The position numbers and the translations under genes are program-made. The notes below the pieces were generated by a model. The model did no database searches. It was not told the origin of the DNA and was given only the letters and a program-made list of their open reading frames with translations. This document shows positions 22,254-34,814 of a stretch of 64,000 bases of DNA, in pieces. Positions within the stretch are counted from its first letter, which is position 1. Every line of letters starts with the position of its first letter. Location: assembly GCA_021234155.1 (NCBI GenBank), contig JAJEKV010000060.1, positions 5,044,323-5,108,322 of the forward strand, written 5' to 3'. The stretch comes from Isoetes taiwanensis. Taxonomy: Eukaryota > Streptophyta > Lycopodiopsida > Isoetales > Isoetaceae.

Positions 22254-22832
22254 TTAGAATCTGTCTATGTTTTTCTTTCTCCTTGTTTGGGCTCTGTCTA
22301 ATCCAAAAGAGACGAGAACATAGTGAGCATGGGCAACAGCTCTGCTTTTCGGGTAAAAAATTTGATGCAAATCTCTCCTGCAGAAGCAGCCGGTGAGGCC
22401 AAATCGCCCCCAAATCTGTCCTCTCTTCTCACCTGCATGATCTTTATCTGCTTTTAAGCTCGCTTGAACCAGGGAACTGGTCATCTGATGAAGAGCGGTT
22501 TTCATTTCGCCTCTTACTGTGGCAGAAGTATCATTCACATCAGGTTGAGCATTATCCCGCCAAATATGAAGACTAAGAGTGCTTAAGGCGGCCAATGCAG
22601 CATATACAACAGACTTTATAACAGCCGGATTCAGAGGTAGAAGCAGCAATGCAGCTTTACGAGAGGACTGGATCAAAGGAGGATGCGGCATTATAAAACC
22701 TCTGCATTCATACATATAGAAATACTTCAGCTTGGGATCCGATCTATTCATGACTTGGGAGCTTGCAGAATTTTGCAAGCTGCCTGCCAAATTCCTCCCC
22801 CTGCCGCACTCGCTACAGTCTTGGTTATGCAC
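22254..22832 (-). CDS. Uncharacterised 192-residue frame inside the foldback element
   Basis: This is the longest open frame in the element interior, between the inverted arms. It begins MHNQDCSECGRGRNLAGSLQ, has a hydrophobic stretch (AVIKSVVYAALAALSTLSLH) that could be a membrane helix or a signal-anchor, and ends in a basic tail. No family is recognised. Its position suggests a host fragment carried by a Pack-MULE-like element, but it could also be a chance frame. Confidence 0.3.
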   Translation of the reverse strand: MHNQDCSECGRGRNLAGSLQNSASSQVMNRSDPKLKYFYMYECRGFIMPHPPLIQSSRKAALLLLPLNPAVIKSVVYAALAALSTLSLHIWRDNAQPDVNDTSATVRGEMKTALHQMTSSLVQASLKADKDHAGEKRGQIWGRFGLTGCFCRRDLHQIFYPKSRAVAHAHYVLVSFGLDRAQTRRKKNIDRF

Positions 22833-22914
22833 AGTCTTAGGCTTTCTGGTAAGAAGGGGTTTCTATTCTATTTCTTGCTTTAAAACGGGCTTATTTCTTG
22901 CTCTTGCTTTGAAG

Positions 22915-23178
<264 letters not shown>

Positions 23179-23250
23179 TCAACCATTTTTTATAGAATCA
23201 GGCATAAACTTCTGCTGGGATTGAACCATCTTGCCCACGGAATAGCGCGG

Positions 23251-23600
23251 TTGTGATACCGTCGGGCGGAATACATTCGTGGTGATTCCATCTCGAAGAA
23301 TCTTACATTTGTGATTCCACCGGGCAGAATCGCATGGTTGTGATTCCATCTGGCGGAATAGCAAGGTTGTGATTCCGTCTGGCGGAAAAACACGATTGTG
23401 ATTCCATCTCGCGGAATAAATAATACGGTTGTGATTCCGTCTGGCGGAATAACACGATTGTGTTTCCGTCTCGCGGAATAAATAATACGGTTGTGATTCC
23501 GTCTGGTGGAATATATGAGCGGTGATTCCATCTCGAAGAATCGTAAATTGGTGATTCCATCTGGCGGAATAGCAAAGTTGTGATTCCGCCGGAAGGTATA
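23251..23600. repeat. Hairpin minisatellite, about 12 units of about 30 bp
   Basis: Units are variants of GTGATTCCGTCTGGCGGAAT plus a spacer of 8-14 bases. Each unit contains the small inverted repeat ATTCCG...CGGAAT. The array forms most of the right arm of the foldback element; a few similar units occur in the left arm at about 21,696-21,790. Confidence 0.9.
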
Positions 23601-23749
23601 AATGACCTGAAAGCGACCCTGTCAGGTCTGGATTCCTTGGGGCTACTGCACGGATAACGGGGTCTCCGGCCTGGTGATTCCGCGGGATGGAATTTTTTGC
23701 GATGGAATCACAATAACCGGGGTAAAAATATTTTGTTCCGCAGTTTGGC

Positions 23750-24198
23750 CTGAAGATGAGCACAGTGAACTGATTCAACCTGGGGAAAGGCTCATTCTTA
23801 CGAGTCAAATTGTGTCATCCAAAGGATGCAACTAATTCAATGGTACGATAATTTTGATACTATTGGATAATATTCAACTTGTGTCATCCAAAGGATGCAA
23901 CTAATTCAATGCCACGATAATTTTGATACTATTAGACAGTATTTTTGCTCTGAATATTAGCATGAGGTTGTCCAAAAGCAATTTATATAGCAATGCAGGT
24001 CCCACTAAAGAAATAATAAGACAGCTAACATTAAGCTTAAAAACTTCCAGCGACATGACCACAGGGAAGCCTTAATATATTGAGGATTTGGTATATTGAG
24101 GGATTGGTATTTGGCAGCTCCAAGATCATGTGGATTTGAGAAATGTGGAAGGTTTATTGCTACTTGATCATCAGCGTTTAGAAAGTTATTGTTGATTG
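23750..24198. other. Intergenic with a 70-bp tandem duplication
   Basis: A block beginning TGTGTCATCCAAAGGATGC at 23,811 is repeated from about 23,880 (period about 70 bases, two copies). No gene was seen. Confidence 0.5.
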
Positions 24199-26226
24199 TT
24201 AATCCAGATGCATACATATGTGAAGATTTAAGATCCTTCTCATATCTGCTGCATCATCCCAATGAGTTGCTGGAGCATAAATATTTGACAACATAACAAT
24301 CAATGTAGCGTTTTGCTTGTCTAATTCAAGAACATGCTCTGCTGCCCTTTCCCTTCTCTTTAAGTCATTGACATTGCTGCATGAACCAAGCAAAGAAGAC
24401 CATGATGCAATGTCTGCTTCAAATGGCATGCTGTTGATTAGGGGTCTTTGTCTCACCAAGCCATAGTGCCCGGCCCAAGCAGTCAACCATGCAAAGAAGA
24501 TAGTCTTCATGTGCCAACTCGGGCCCATGGAAACAAAAAGATGCGAATCAAAATTCGCGGCCCAAAGATGATTCGGTGAGTAAAGAATGCTACTAACGGT
24601 AACTTCATCCGGCATTATTCTATCCAAACAGATGTGCTGCAAGATTTGAAATGCCTCTTTCACATATCCAGCATTTTAGCTGGATATGTTATTCTAGCTG
24701 GTTTCATACCTTTACGCATCATTTGTTGAAAATATTTGATAGCTAGCTTAAAATGCCCACTCGTAGGCAAAAAGACATAATCATTATTGTCCGGTAATTA
24801 CATTTCGTTGAGGCATTTGTTTAAATAAGCGGAGGGCATGCATAATTTGTTCCTTTGGGCATACGCAGCAATAATGGTATTCCATGAGACAATATCCCTA
24901 CGAGTCATTTGTTGAAAGAGTTGAAAAGCTTCCTTGAGCTTTCCCGTTGGGCATAGGCGTAAATCATAATATTTGATGAGACTGCGGTCGTGATATGGCA
25001 TTTCTTTGGAAAATTTTCTTGGCTTTCCTTCTTTGTAAATATTTGAGATCAACTGCAAGAAAAGAAAACAAAATCTCGGCGTGTGGTTAAAAACTTGTAA
25101 TGCCTCTTTAATATAGCCCTCTTGAGAGAAGTTTGGTAATTATTGTATTCCGGGATGCCACATTTCTATAAGGCATCTGTTGAAATAGTTGCAATCTTTT
25201 TCGAGAATACCCTGTTGTGCACATGCCATAATGATTAAATTCCATGAGATTACATTTCTAATAGGCATTTGCTTGAAGAGATGAAAAGCTTCCCTATAAT
25301 GTCTATTTTGGATATAGGCTGCAAGCATGGCATTCCAAGAGACAATGTTGCGCGTAGGCATTCTTTTAAATATTTCATGAGCTCTTACAACATATCCTTT
25401 GACTGCATATCCTGTCACCAGTGAATTCCAGGATACTGAGTTCCGCTGTGACATTTATTCTCCATTCGTCCCTATTTTGAATAAAGTGTCAAGATGGCAT
25501 TCGAGGCACTATATTTCTCTTAGGCATCTTATGAAAAAGCTGAAGGGCTTTACTCATTTGGCCCTGTTCGTTAAAACCAGAGATCAAGACATTCAAAGAA
25601 ACTGTCTTGTGTAGGCATTTTCTGGAAAAGCCCCAAAGCCTCCCTCAACTGTCCTTCCTTGTGCATATCCTGAGATTATGATATTCCATGATGTCACATC
25701 TCTTTGAGGTATATTTTCAAAGAGATTTAAATGTATGCTGTAATCATGACATTCTAAGATAATGAATTTCGATGAGGCATCTGCTGAAAAATCGAAAATG
25801 CCTTCTCAAGCTGGCCATTCTTTGCATAGGCAGTGATAATGGCTGTAGATGACATCATATCTTGACAAAGCATTTGCTCAAAAATTTCAATAGTCTGGTT
25901 CAGATGTCTATGCTCAATATAAGCTGTAATCATGATATTATATAAGAGTAGGAATTCTGCGTATCCATTTCCTGAAACACTCTCTGTGCCTCTTCTAATT
26001 CACCACATTTGCCATACATGTGGGCAGGAATGTTTTGCAGAAATAGATCTCTGTTCATGCCATCCTTTAAAATCTGCTGATGGATGCGTTTAACACCTAA
26101 GAAGTCCTTGGTCATTCCACATTTTCTCAAAAGCATGATAAGTCTATTTACGTGCAATTTTCTATCCTTGGATGCCCGGGCAAACACTTCTTCTTCTACT
26201 AAGCATGTCTGAGATAATAAGTTCAA
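24199..26226 (-). pseudogene. PLS-class PPR protein pseudogene with E domain
   Basis: Plant PPR proteins bind organellar RNA; PLS/E types usually direct RNA editing. The start at 26,226 gives a typical N-terminus (LLRKCGMTKDFLGVKRIHQQ, AHMYGKCGELEEAQRVFQEM). Repeats follow with the family signature, for example RNSVSWNSLVTGYAVKG and RNIVSWNAMLAAYIQ (25,454 down), DIVSWNTIIAAYAQ (about 24,890), then the E-domain strings ASWSSLLGSCSNV, ERAAEHVLELD and MLSNIYAPATHWDD (about 24,410-24,235). The reading changes frame at least four times and contains stops at about 25,930-25,460 and 24,790-24,670, so the gene is broken. No DYW domain was seen. No intron is needed. Confidence 0.88.
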
Positions 26227-26279
26227 CTTATCTGCCTTAATGTCTTCCTGCTCAAATTTTTGTGTGAAGCCTGAGATTT

Positions 26280-26536
26280 TGGCTTGATTCCCGGGGGATT
26301 TACACAGAAGACCCGTATAAATCTAGTGAGTGTGTGGAAGGGGGTCTTTTCTCAATGTTTTCGTACGTATACTAGGGGTTTAAATCCCCCTCTTACTGAC
26401 ATTCTAGTGTATTTTCTCCACGGAAGGGGTGTTTTTCCAACACTCTTGCATACATATATAGGGGTGTTTCTTCTCACCTTAAGCACGCAGGTGGCATATG
26501 CTTGTGTGATAAAGGTGAATCCCCCGTGGCTTGATT
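26280..26536. mobile_element. MITE with 9-10-bp target duplication
   Basis: TGGCTTGATT is repeated at 26,280-26,289 and 26,527-26,536. The 237 bases between begin CCCGGGGGATTTACAC and end GTGAATCCCCCG, an inverted terminal repeat CGGGGGATTYAC. The interior has no coding capacity. Target length suggests a Mutator-type MITE. Confidence 0.8.
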
Positions 26537-28229
26537 ACGCGGCATTAACGTGTATCAGCTATTGATTAAACTAGCTTCTACAAATTTTGTGGATGCCATC
26601 AAACCGATCAACAAAATGCATACCTACTAGTTTATAAATTGCAACGCCAGCCCTCGGGCCTCTTGAAGCCAGAACCTCGAAAAATACCCTGCAAGCCGAT
26701 CAATAGAGCCAGTAACGAAACTGTAAGAAGGAAAATAAAAAAGGAGCTTCTAACATCGTATTATATGAACTGAAACGCATCGTCGAGTAATCTTGTTAAA
26801 TGAATGTGCAAATTTCCCCATGTGCATGTGTTGCCAAATCCAAAGAAGGGAAGAAGCAACGATCACATCATAGCCACAGCTCCAAATGCACGCCCATGTG
26901 TTGCCGTGAAAAGGACATCTAATATGCCCAACGGCTCTCCTACAACTTCTGCTATATCTCTACATAATCAGCAGGGCTAAGAATCGCAAAGATCTTGCAG
27001 CGATATAGAACCCAGAACTACATTTGCGCAATTCAAGATTCAAGAGGCTCTTTTGCCATGGCGAGGAAGAGGGAAGTTTGAAATCGACATAGAATAATTT
27101 AAGCTAGAAATTGGGATCAAGAACAAAAACCCAGGTGGGAAAAAGGCAAGAAAACCTAGGCGATTGAACTGCGAAAGAAGAAGGAAATCTTGGAGCTACG
27201 AAATGCCGGAATGGAGTTAGCATGGGCGCCCTTAAACTGGCCAGAAAGTTGCCCTTTCACATGGGCAGCCCTGCAGAATTTTCAAATGGCATCTAGAATA
27301 CATTTCTTAAACGAACATTGCAACTGGGCGGACTATCGCAGAACAACAGGACAAAGAAGCCAGCAAATCCAAAATCTAGAGGGAAAGAAGCAGCGATGGA
27401 AGCATAGCCAGCCAGGCCTCTCAAGCTACGGGCAATGTGTTGCCGGAAATAAAAACGTCTGACAATTCTAAAAACACACATAATTAATTTTACTCTAAGT
27501 GCATGCCGGAAAACCTCGCCAGAAAATATAGATAATTCCAAAAATATTTCCGGTTGACATAATTTTATATTTAGTCAGATAAAATGCCAAATAAACACAA
27601 ACCACACATCTAATGATTCTTCATGGACAGGTTTCCAACCATAGCCAACACTACATTTCCGCAACAGTTCACAAAGAATCACAAATATTTTCAGAATTTT
27701 CATTGACAAGTTCCTAATCTTTGCAGTTTCCAACCTAATTATTGTTCCTGGTTTTGGATTAACCCTTTTTCTGCAGACGATTTCTAGAATTCTGATACAG
27801 ATGTAGTAGAGGCATTATGTCATGTTTCTCTTAGTGCAGGTTTCTAGAACATATACAAAAAATTGAACGTGCAACATCTCGATGTCTTATCACAGTGCAA
27901 AAGGTTGGCACGATGCGTTGCAACTTGAACAAAACAACTGGTTCCAGGTAGTCCAGTATTGAAGTGCTTGAAGATGGCAAAAACTGCCGTGCATTTTCTT
28001 TTCCTTGACATTGGTTCTCTCCAAGTGGAAAAAGCATCTGAACGTTAATTATGTAGCATATCTTACCTAGTACCCATTTATTCCTCAAAAGAGAGCATTT
28101 TCAGAATCCTGTGGTTCTATTTGATGTTCTGAGTATACAATTCAGATTCTTCATTCGCTCTGATGCATGAATGCGAGTTAGTAATGTAAGTTCTAGACCT
28201 ATAGTTGAGAAAGCAAGGCCTTAAAAAAA
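26537..28229. other. Intergenic / 3' flank of the IRG-like gene
   Basis: No coding similarity recognised on either strand. The last few hundred bases may hold the 3' UTR of the minus-strand GTPase gene. Confidence 0.4.
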
Positions 28230-29295
28230 CTAACCAGTGGAATTGTGGAACCGGGTTGCGGCTGTCTCTATGAGAAACTTGAGCACCAGTTCTTCATCCA
28301 TAGCTTCAATGCTTGTATCTTTGTGAAGCGTGTAAGGTGATTTGTTGGGCAAAAATGCCCTGCTGCTCACAATAAAAATGCTAATCTCGCTCAGACCAGC
28401 CCTACCCAATTCCTGTTGGAAATTCTCGCACACTTTTTCTCGAAAGATAGCCGCGGCTTCAGCCATGGTGATATTATTTTCTTCGGCTAAATCCCTGATG
28501 CACCGATCTGCTTTCGATCGCACAAACACTACTGGCTTGTTATATTTCTTAGATTGCCTTGCAATTTCCATGTCAATGCTCAGTATTCTATTGTCTGTGA
28601 TAATAAAAATGGCGTCAAATGCGTGTAATGCCTTATCTTCGTAATAAGTCTCCACTGGATGCCTCTGCGTTCCCGCCCCCGGCAGATCCCAAAGGATTAA
28701 ATTACTGAATTTTGGATGGCGATAAGGAGTTGGCCTCTCGGTGCATTCCACCACATCTGTTTGTGCTGATTCTGAAATACCACCAACAGGGATTGAATTT
28801 GTATGAGATATGAGCAAGGTTAAAATTTGAATCTCAATTTGTGTTTATGCCATTATTTGGCGAGATGAATACCTGGGCTATTCGGCTCCAAACCCCTCAG
28901 CGCGTTCACAAACGATGATTTGCCTACTCCGGTGTGGCCGGTGATAGCATAATTGAATTTGTAATGCCCAATTTTTCTCTATTGGCTTTGCGACATTTTC
29001 CCAAATTCCGCAACATCAATTCCCCCGGTTGAGCTGCCGTTTTCTGCCTTCTTAGCTCTTTATTTTCCGCCATCAATCTCGAATTTTCTATTTCGACCTT
29101 CATCATACCCATCTTGTGCGCCTGCTGCATCATCCTGATTTCCAGTTCCTGATCTGGATGCTCCATTTGCCTCTCAAGTGAGGCTTCCAAATTGTCGTTG
29201 GCTTCCCTATCGGGCACTTCGTTAAAAAGATAAGCAAAAACCCTTGAAATCACTTCCTTCACAACGAAAGTTACCAATAATCCAAGAATTTCCAT
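28230..29295 (-). CDS. IRG-like (immunity-related GTPase) protein 1
   Basis: Two-exon model: exon 1 29,295-28,873, donor GTATTC, acceptor GGTATTTCAG, exon 2 28,771-28,230. The start MEILGLLVTFVVKEVISRVF gives a hydrophobic helix, then a charged coiled-coil stretch. The G domain follows: G1 GHTGVGKSSFVNALRG, G3 LWDLPGAGT, G4 FVRSKAD, G5 VSSRAF. The WDLPG-x-GT, FxNALRG and FVR-(S/T)KxD forms are those of the IRG/p47 GTPases, known best as vertebrate anti-parasite effectors. Exon 1 is 423 nt and exon 2 542 nt; the sum is one base short of a multiple of three. The frame breaks at an A5 run near 28,973, where one more A would restore it. An upstream in-frame ATG at 29,433 exists but precedes unlike sequence. 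About 321 residues. Function in plants is not known to me. Confidence 0.82.
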
Positions 29296-29476
29296 TTTCT
29301 TTTCTCGCAGGAATGAGCCAAGAACTTTATGATCTGCACAAACTATATAACAACAGAGAGCAATTGATTTGTGCAGGGCTACAGAGGAAACATTGCCACA
29401 AAGCAAACAAAAACTTTTGTTTGACAAAGCCAACGCGCTAGGCTACATTCATAAAGTCTGCACAATTGATTTTTGT

Positions 29477-31265
29477 ATTAATTAGTTTTGCATTGGTTCA
29501 AACTTTAAAGTCGAGGAGTTGCATGGAAAGGTCTGTAGGCTTGCTAGTGGTAGAGTAGAGGACTCTGACTGGCGGACTATAAAATTCAATTTAATACAAT
29601 TCTCTCTTCTAATGTACACTTCAGGACGTTAAGATACAAATTCGGCTATGATTTGACGTGCACGATGATAGGAGAGGCCAACCACAATGAGGTGCAGTTG
29701 TGTCAATGCAACATCTGCCACGTTTCCTCTTGAAGCTTCAAACATAAAGGAGTCCCTTCCAGGTTCGAAAAACTTTTTAAGCCTAATCAGACAATTTGCC
29801 GCCTATAGATAATACGTACTGGATTTAATATAGAACAAGACTTGGATATACCAGATATTACACTAAACTATGTTATTTTGTAGTGGAATTTTGCGGGCAT
29901 CCAAAAATCTAAACTGGAAATTTTGAATTCCAACCAGAATTTTAAGGGCCTAACCCCCACTTTTTCGAACCCTGAGTGCGTAGTAAGAGGAGACCCCACT
30001 CAAAGCTGGGGTCCTCCTTTTCCAACTACTGTCACTTGAAATGCAAAGACGACAACGTCCTCTGAAGTTCTTGTATGTATATTTACTTTTGTCTTGTAGA
30101 ATACTTGGGTATGTGCCTTGTCATTTCTAACAAACATGCATCCTTTTCTAATTTTCTTATTAACATCAATTTCCACCCTTCTATCCTTCCCATCTTGTGC
30201 TTCTCAATCATCTTGTGCTATAGTCCGTTGCTTGGTTAGGCCAATATGCATGGTTAGGCCCTCAAGTCTAGAACAAATCCAACAAAAGACAAAAGTGAAG
30301 ATGCTTTTATTTCAAGGATCTTAATTAGTTTTGTATCGCATGAACAATCTTTGTCAACCAGTGATAGTATAGAGACGAAAGGGACTCTGGCTATGGACTA
30401 TAGAATTCAATTTACTGCATTTCTCTCTTCTAATGTACATTTTAGGCCTTTACGATAAAAAATCAATGGCTAATATTTGACGTGCTCGATGATAGCAAAG
30501 GCCAACCACAATGGGGTGCAGTTGTGCCAATGCAACATCTGGCACGTTTCGTCGTAAAGCTCTTCAAGAAGCTTCAAACATAAAGAAGGAGTCCCCTTGC
30601 GCAGTAAGAGCAGACCCCACTTGAAGATGAGGCCCTCCTCTTCCAACTATTGTCATTTGAAATGCAAAGACGACAGCTTCCAATGAGGTTCTTGTATATA
30701 ATTGGCATGACTAATATTTACTTTTGTCTTGTAGAATACTTAGGTAGGTGCCTTGTCATTTCTACAAACATACATCCTTTTCTAATTTTCTTATTATCAT
30801 TATCTGCATTCTAACATACATATCCTTTTCTTGGCACATGAATTTCCACCCTTCTATCCTCCTTCTCATGACTTGTTCTTCTCAATTATCTTGTGTAATA
30901 GTCCGTTGCTTGGTTAGGCCAATATGCATGGTTAGGCCCTCAAGTCTAGAACAAAGCCAACAAAAGCCAAAAGTGAAGATGCTTTTATTTCAAGGATCTT
31001 AATTAGTTTTGTATTGCATGAACAATCTCTGTCGACCTACTAGCGATGGTGTAGAGACGAAAGAGACTCTGGCTATGAACTATAGAATTCAATTTTATAC
31101 ATTTCTCTCCTCTAATGTAAGTTTCGGGCCTTTAAGTTAAAAAAATCAATAGCTAAGATTTGACATGCACGATGACAGCAGAGGCTAACCACAATGGGGG
31201 TGTAGTTGTGCCAATGTAACATCTGCCACGTTTCCTCTTAAAGCTCTTCGACAAGCTTCTTATAT
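29477..31265. repeat. Tandem array of three large repeat units
   Basis: Units begin near 29,477, 30,322 and 31,001. Each carries the same landmarks in order: TTAGTTTTG..., ATAGAATTCAATTTTA-type, CTCTTCTAATGTA, CCAACCACAATG and GCCACGTTTCCTCTT; the first two also carry GAAATGCAAAGACGACA and CTTTTGTCTTGTAGAATACTT. Periods are about 845 and 680 bases. The third unit is partial and is followed by a LINE insertion. No protein family was seen. The short frames beginning at 30,118 and 30,748 are the same repeat-derived frame. Confidence 0.8.
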
Positions 31266-31296
31266 TATAATGTTACTAGAAATGGAGCCCAGCGTT

Positions 31297-32426
31297 GTTG
31301 GAAGGAAGGAAGGAAGGAAGGAAGGTATTTTTATCGTCCACGGAGACCAATCGGTCTATGGGACCCAATACAAAAGCGCAGCAAGCGGATTACTACCCGG
31401 ATTAAAAAACCCCCGCCCCGAAGGGTTTTCGAGGGAAAAACCGTGGCAGCAATCAGCCTGCTGACAAACTGTTCCAATATACAAAATGCAAAAACACACA
31501 AATATATACACTCATGCACCGCACCCGTAGTGCCTCATCAGCGGGCAGCCAGACGGGGGCAAAGGTGAGCTCGCAGATCCAGTACCTCCTGAATGTACAA
31601 CCCCAGAGCACGTACCGACGATGTGTTCATTAGCAAATGTAGGGGCAAGTCCCGGCCGCATTACTAAGGGAGCGATCCGCCCGGATCCGACCGAATCTTT
31701 GGGCAACTCGGAAAGTGTGAGACTCATCTTCAATGGCACCCGCTTGGCAAAGATCGAGCGAGCCTCGGGTCTGGCGGGGCTCCCCAATCCACCGCCTGCC
31801 TCGTCGCGAAGATGGTGGGCACAATGCGTAATGGAGGCAATGAATCTGCGCTTTTCAGGGGCAGCTGGGAACGTAGGTAGAGCTGCGGGCCCCGGGCTAA
31901 CACGGGGTTGGTGTGCTCCTTGTAATGGGCCGTTTTGACCTGCTCTAGAGCGCCGGGGTCCCAGAGCTTGCCAAGGAAGCAAGCATCCAGGTACTCCCGC
32001 AGGCTGTCACGATCGGCCTCTGTGGCCACCTCGACGCACTTTTTGTGCCCTCGCGACGTTCCATCCGGGCGAACCACCGATCTCTCTTACACCTCCAACA
32101 GGGGCCCCGAGCGGCTGGGGCCCATTGCCACGCCGTAAAGCCTGCAAAAGGAGCCGAGCATCACCCATATTAACCACTTTCTGAAAATAGACGATGTGTC
32201 TATCAAGGGCTGCCCACTGAAGCGGCAAGAATCCAGTTTCCTGCAGCAGAATCTGATAGGGGATTGAAGGTTTCACCCCAAGTGCCCGTGCCAAAAATGC
32301 CTTCTGCACCTGCTCCAAGTCATTCCAGGTCGCCAAAAGATAAGATAAGATAAGATAAGAGACGACCGGGCCCCAAACCTCGACCCAGTGCCCGAAACAG
32401 ATGTGACTGATGGCCCCAATGGGCAT
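31297..32426 (-). mobile_element. 5'-truncated LINE, second minus-strand copy
   Basis: The 3' UTR (about 31,326-31,520) is nearly identical to that of the copy at 3,343, including the (GGAAGG)n tail. Upstream the C-terminal coding region is seen in several frames: WNDLEQVQKAFLARALGVKP (about 32,320-32,260), HIVYFQKVVNMGDARLLLQA, then REYLDACFLGKLWDPGALEQ (about 31,995-31,930). The RT core is absent. A (TATCT)n microsatellite at 32,337-32,361 sits inside the coding part. The 5' break is near 32,426. Confidence 0.85.
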
Positions 32427-33728
32427 AGCTGGAAACTGTAAAGGATATATTGGAGTAACTGTTAAATGAATTCAAGTCTATAAAATGGCGCACAATAAGA
32501 GCATTTGATCATATTTCTGACTTCCTCTAATTCTTTTGCCTTTCACAAGGCCCCCAAAAAAATATCGTTATCTGTTTTTTCCATCACTTTTTAAACAAAA
32601 CCACTATAATAAAGTAATGTTACTAAGTGGGTTAATGTGTTGAATAACCATGACTAGTTACTTATCATAGTTCACCACCATGGTTCTTTATGGTAGTTTA
32701 TTTGTTTAGTTTATTAGTGTGTTTATAATATTGATTTTTTTCCTGTGTTTTAAGTATGTGGTCCAGGCTATAAGCCAGTAATGATTTTGGCATTAATTTT
32801 GTGTGCAACTTAAATTGCTTTTTTACACAAGGTTGTCTATATATTTTTTTTGAACCAATGTTGTTCCATGCATTACAACATCTCAAATTTTTGTCAAAAA
32901 TTATAAGTTAACTATAAGTGGTATTTTCATAAATAAATGGTACTTTAGACAATTGAACTGATATTGGTTTAATAAATATAACAAGGTATTCTCGACTTGA
33001 AAACCAAGGCCATTTTGTAGATGTAAATGGTATCAGTTTTAATATTATTAATATTAGTTTAGATGAGAAATTATAAAAAGTTAATTAATCATCCTATTTG
33101 TGATTTCAAATAAAAATACTTATACACAACGACCACAAAAATGGTTCACATGTAGTTTTTGTTTTGTCGTTGTTTCCGCATAAAAATCACGCTAAAAAAA
33201 CCTCTTGTGGCATTTTTCCAACTTTTCTAAGCATAAAAACCACGCTAAAAAAACGTCTTGTGGCATTTTTGCAACTTTGCTAAAAGCAACCCGTGGTTTT
33301 TTCTATTTCTTTTTCCAGACATGTTCTTTTTCCATATGTTTTTTTTTTCACTATTTTTGTCCCCTTTTTTTTCCCTCAGGTAGGTTTCTTTCTCTTCTCT
33401 CCACACATAGTTTTTTGCTCCTCGTGTGTTGTTTTCAAATGTGGTCTTCCTTAAACAATGGCACGAGATTCTAAAGAAAACTATATTGAAAAACAATACA
33501 AAGTTAAAAAAAAAAAACCTTTTTGGGAATCGAACCCAAATAAAACCATTCGGGCATGAGCAAGCCATAGCCATAAACAACAAATACTTGTGCTTCGTTT
33601 TTCTTGTTTTCTATTTCGGGAGCTGCAGAACAACCTTAATAATTGCATTAAAAACAACTTCACATTCTGCAACTTTAAATAATGCAAGATTAGCTTCTTT
33701 TCTAAATCGAAAAAAATAATGTCAAAAA
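32427..33728. other. AT-rich intergenic with a SINE-like B box
   Basis: No gene. A 55-bp tandem duplication lies at about 33,178-33,286 (CACGCTAAAAAAAC). On the minus strand near 33,540-33,522 the string TTTGGGTTCGATTCCCAAAA contains a perfect pol III B box and is followed by a run of T's. The same 20-base string is found on the minus strand at about 43,623-43,604, so it probably belongs to a tRNA-derived SINE. Confidence 0.45.

Positions 33729-34814
<1,086 letters not shown>

Noticed and set aside
23190-23808. Overlapping minus-strand frames with repeated WNH..IPPDGIT peptides
   Set aside because: They are translations of the hairpin minisatellite in different phases.
31512-32077. Several plus- and minus-strand frames near 31.5-32.1 kb as separate genes
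   Set aside because: They are out-of-phase shadows and frameshifted pieces of the LINE C-terminal coding region.
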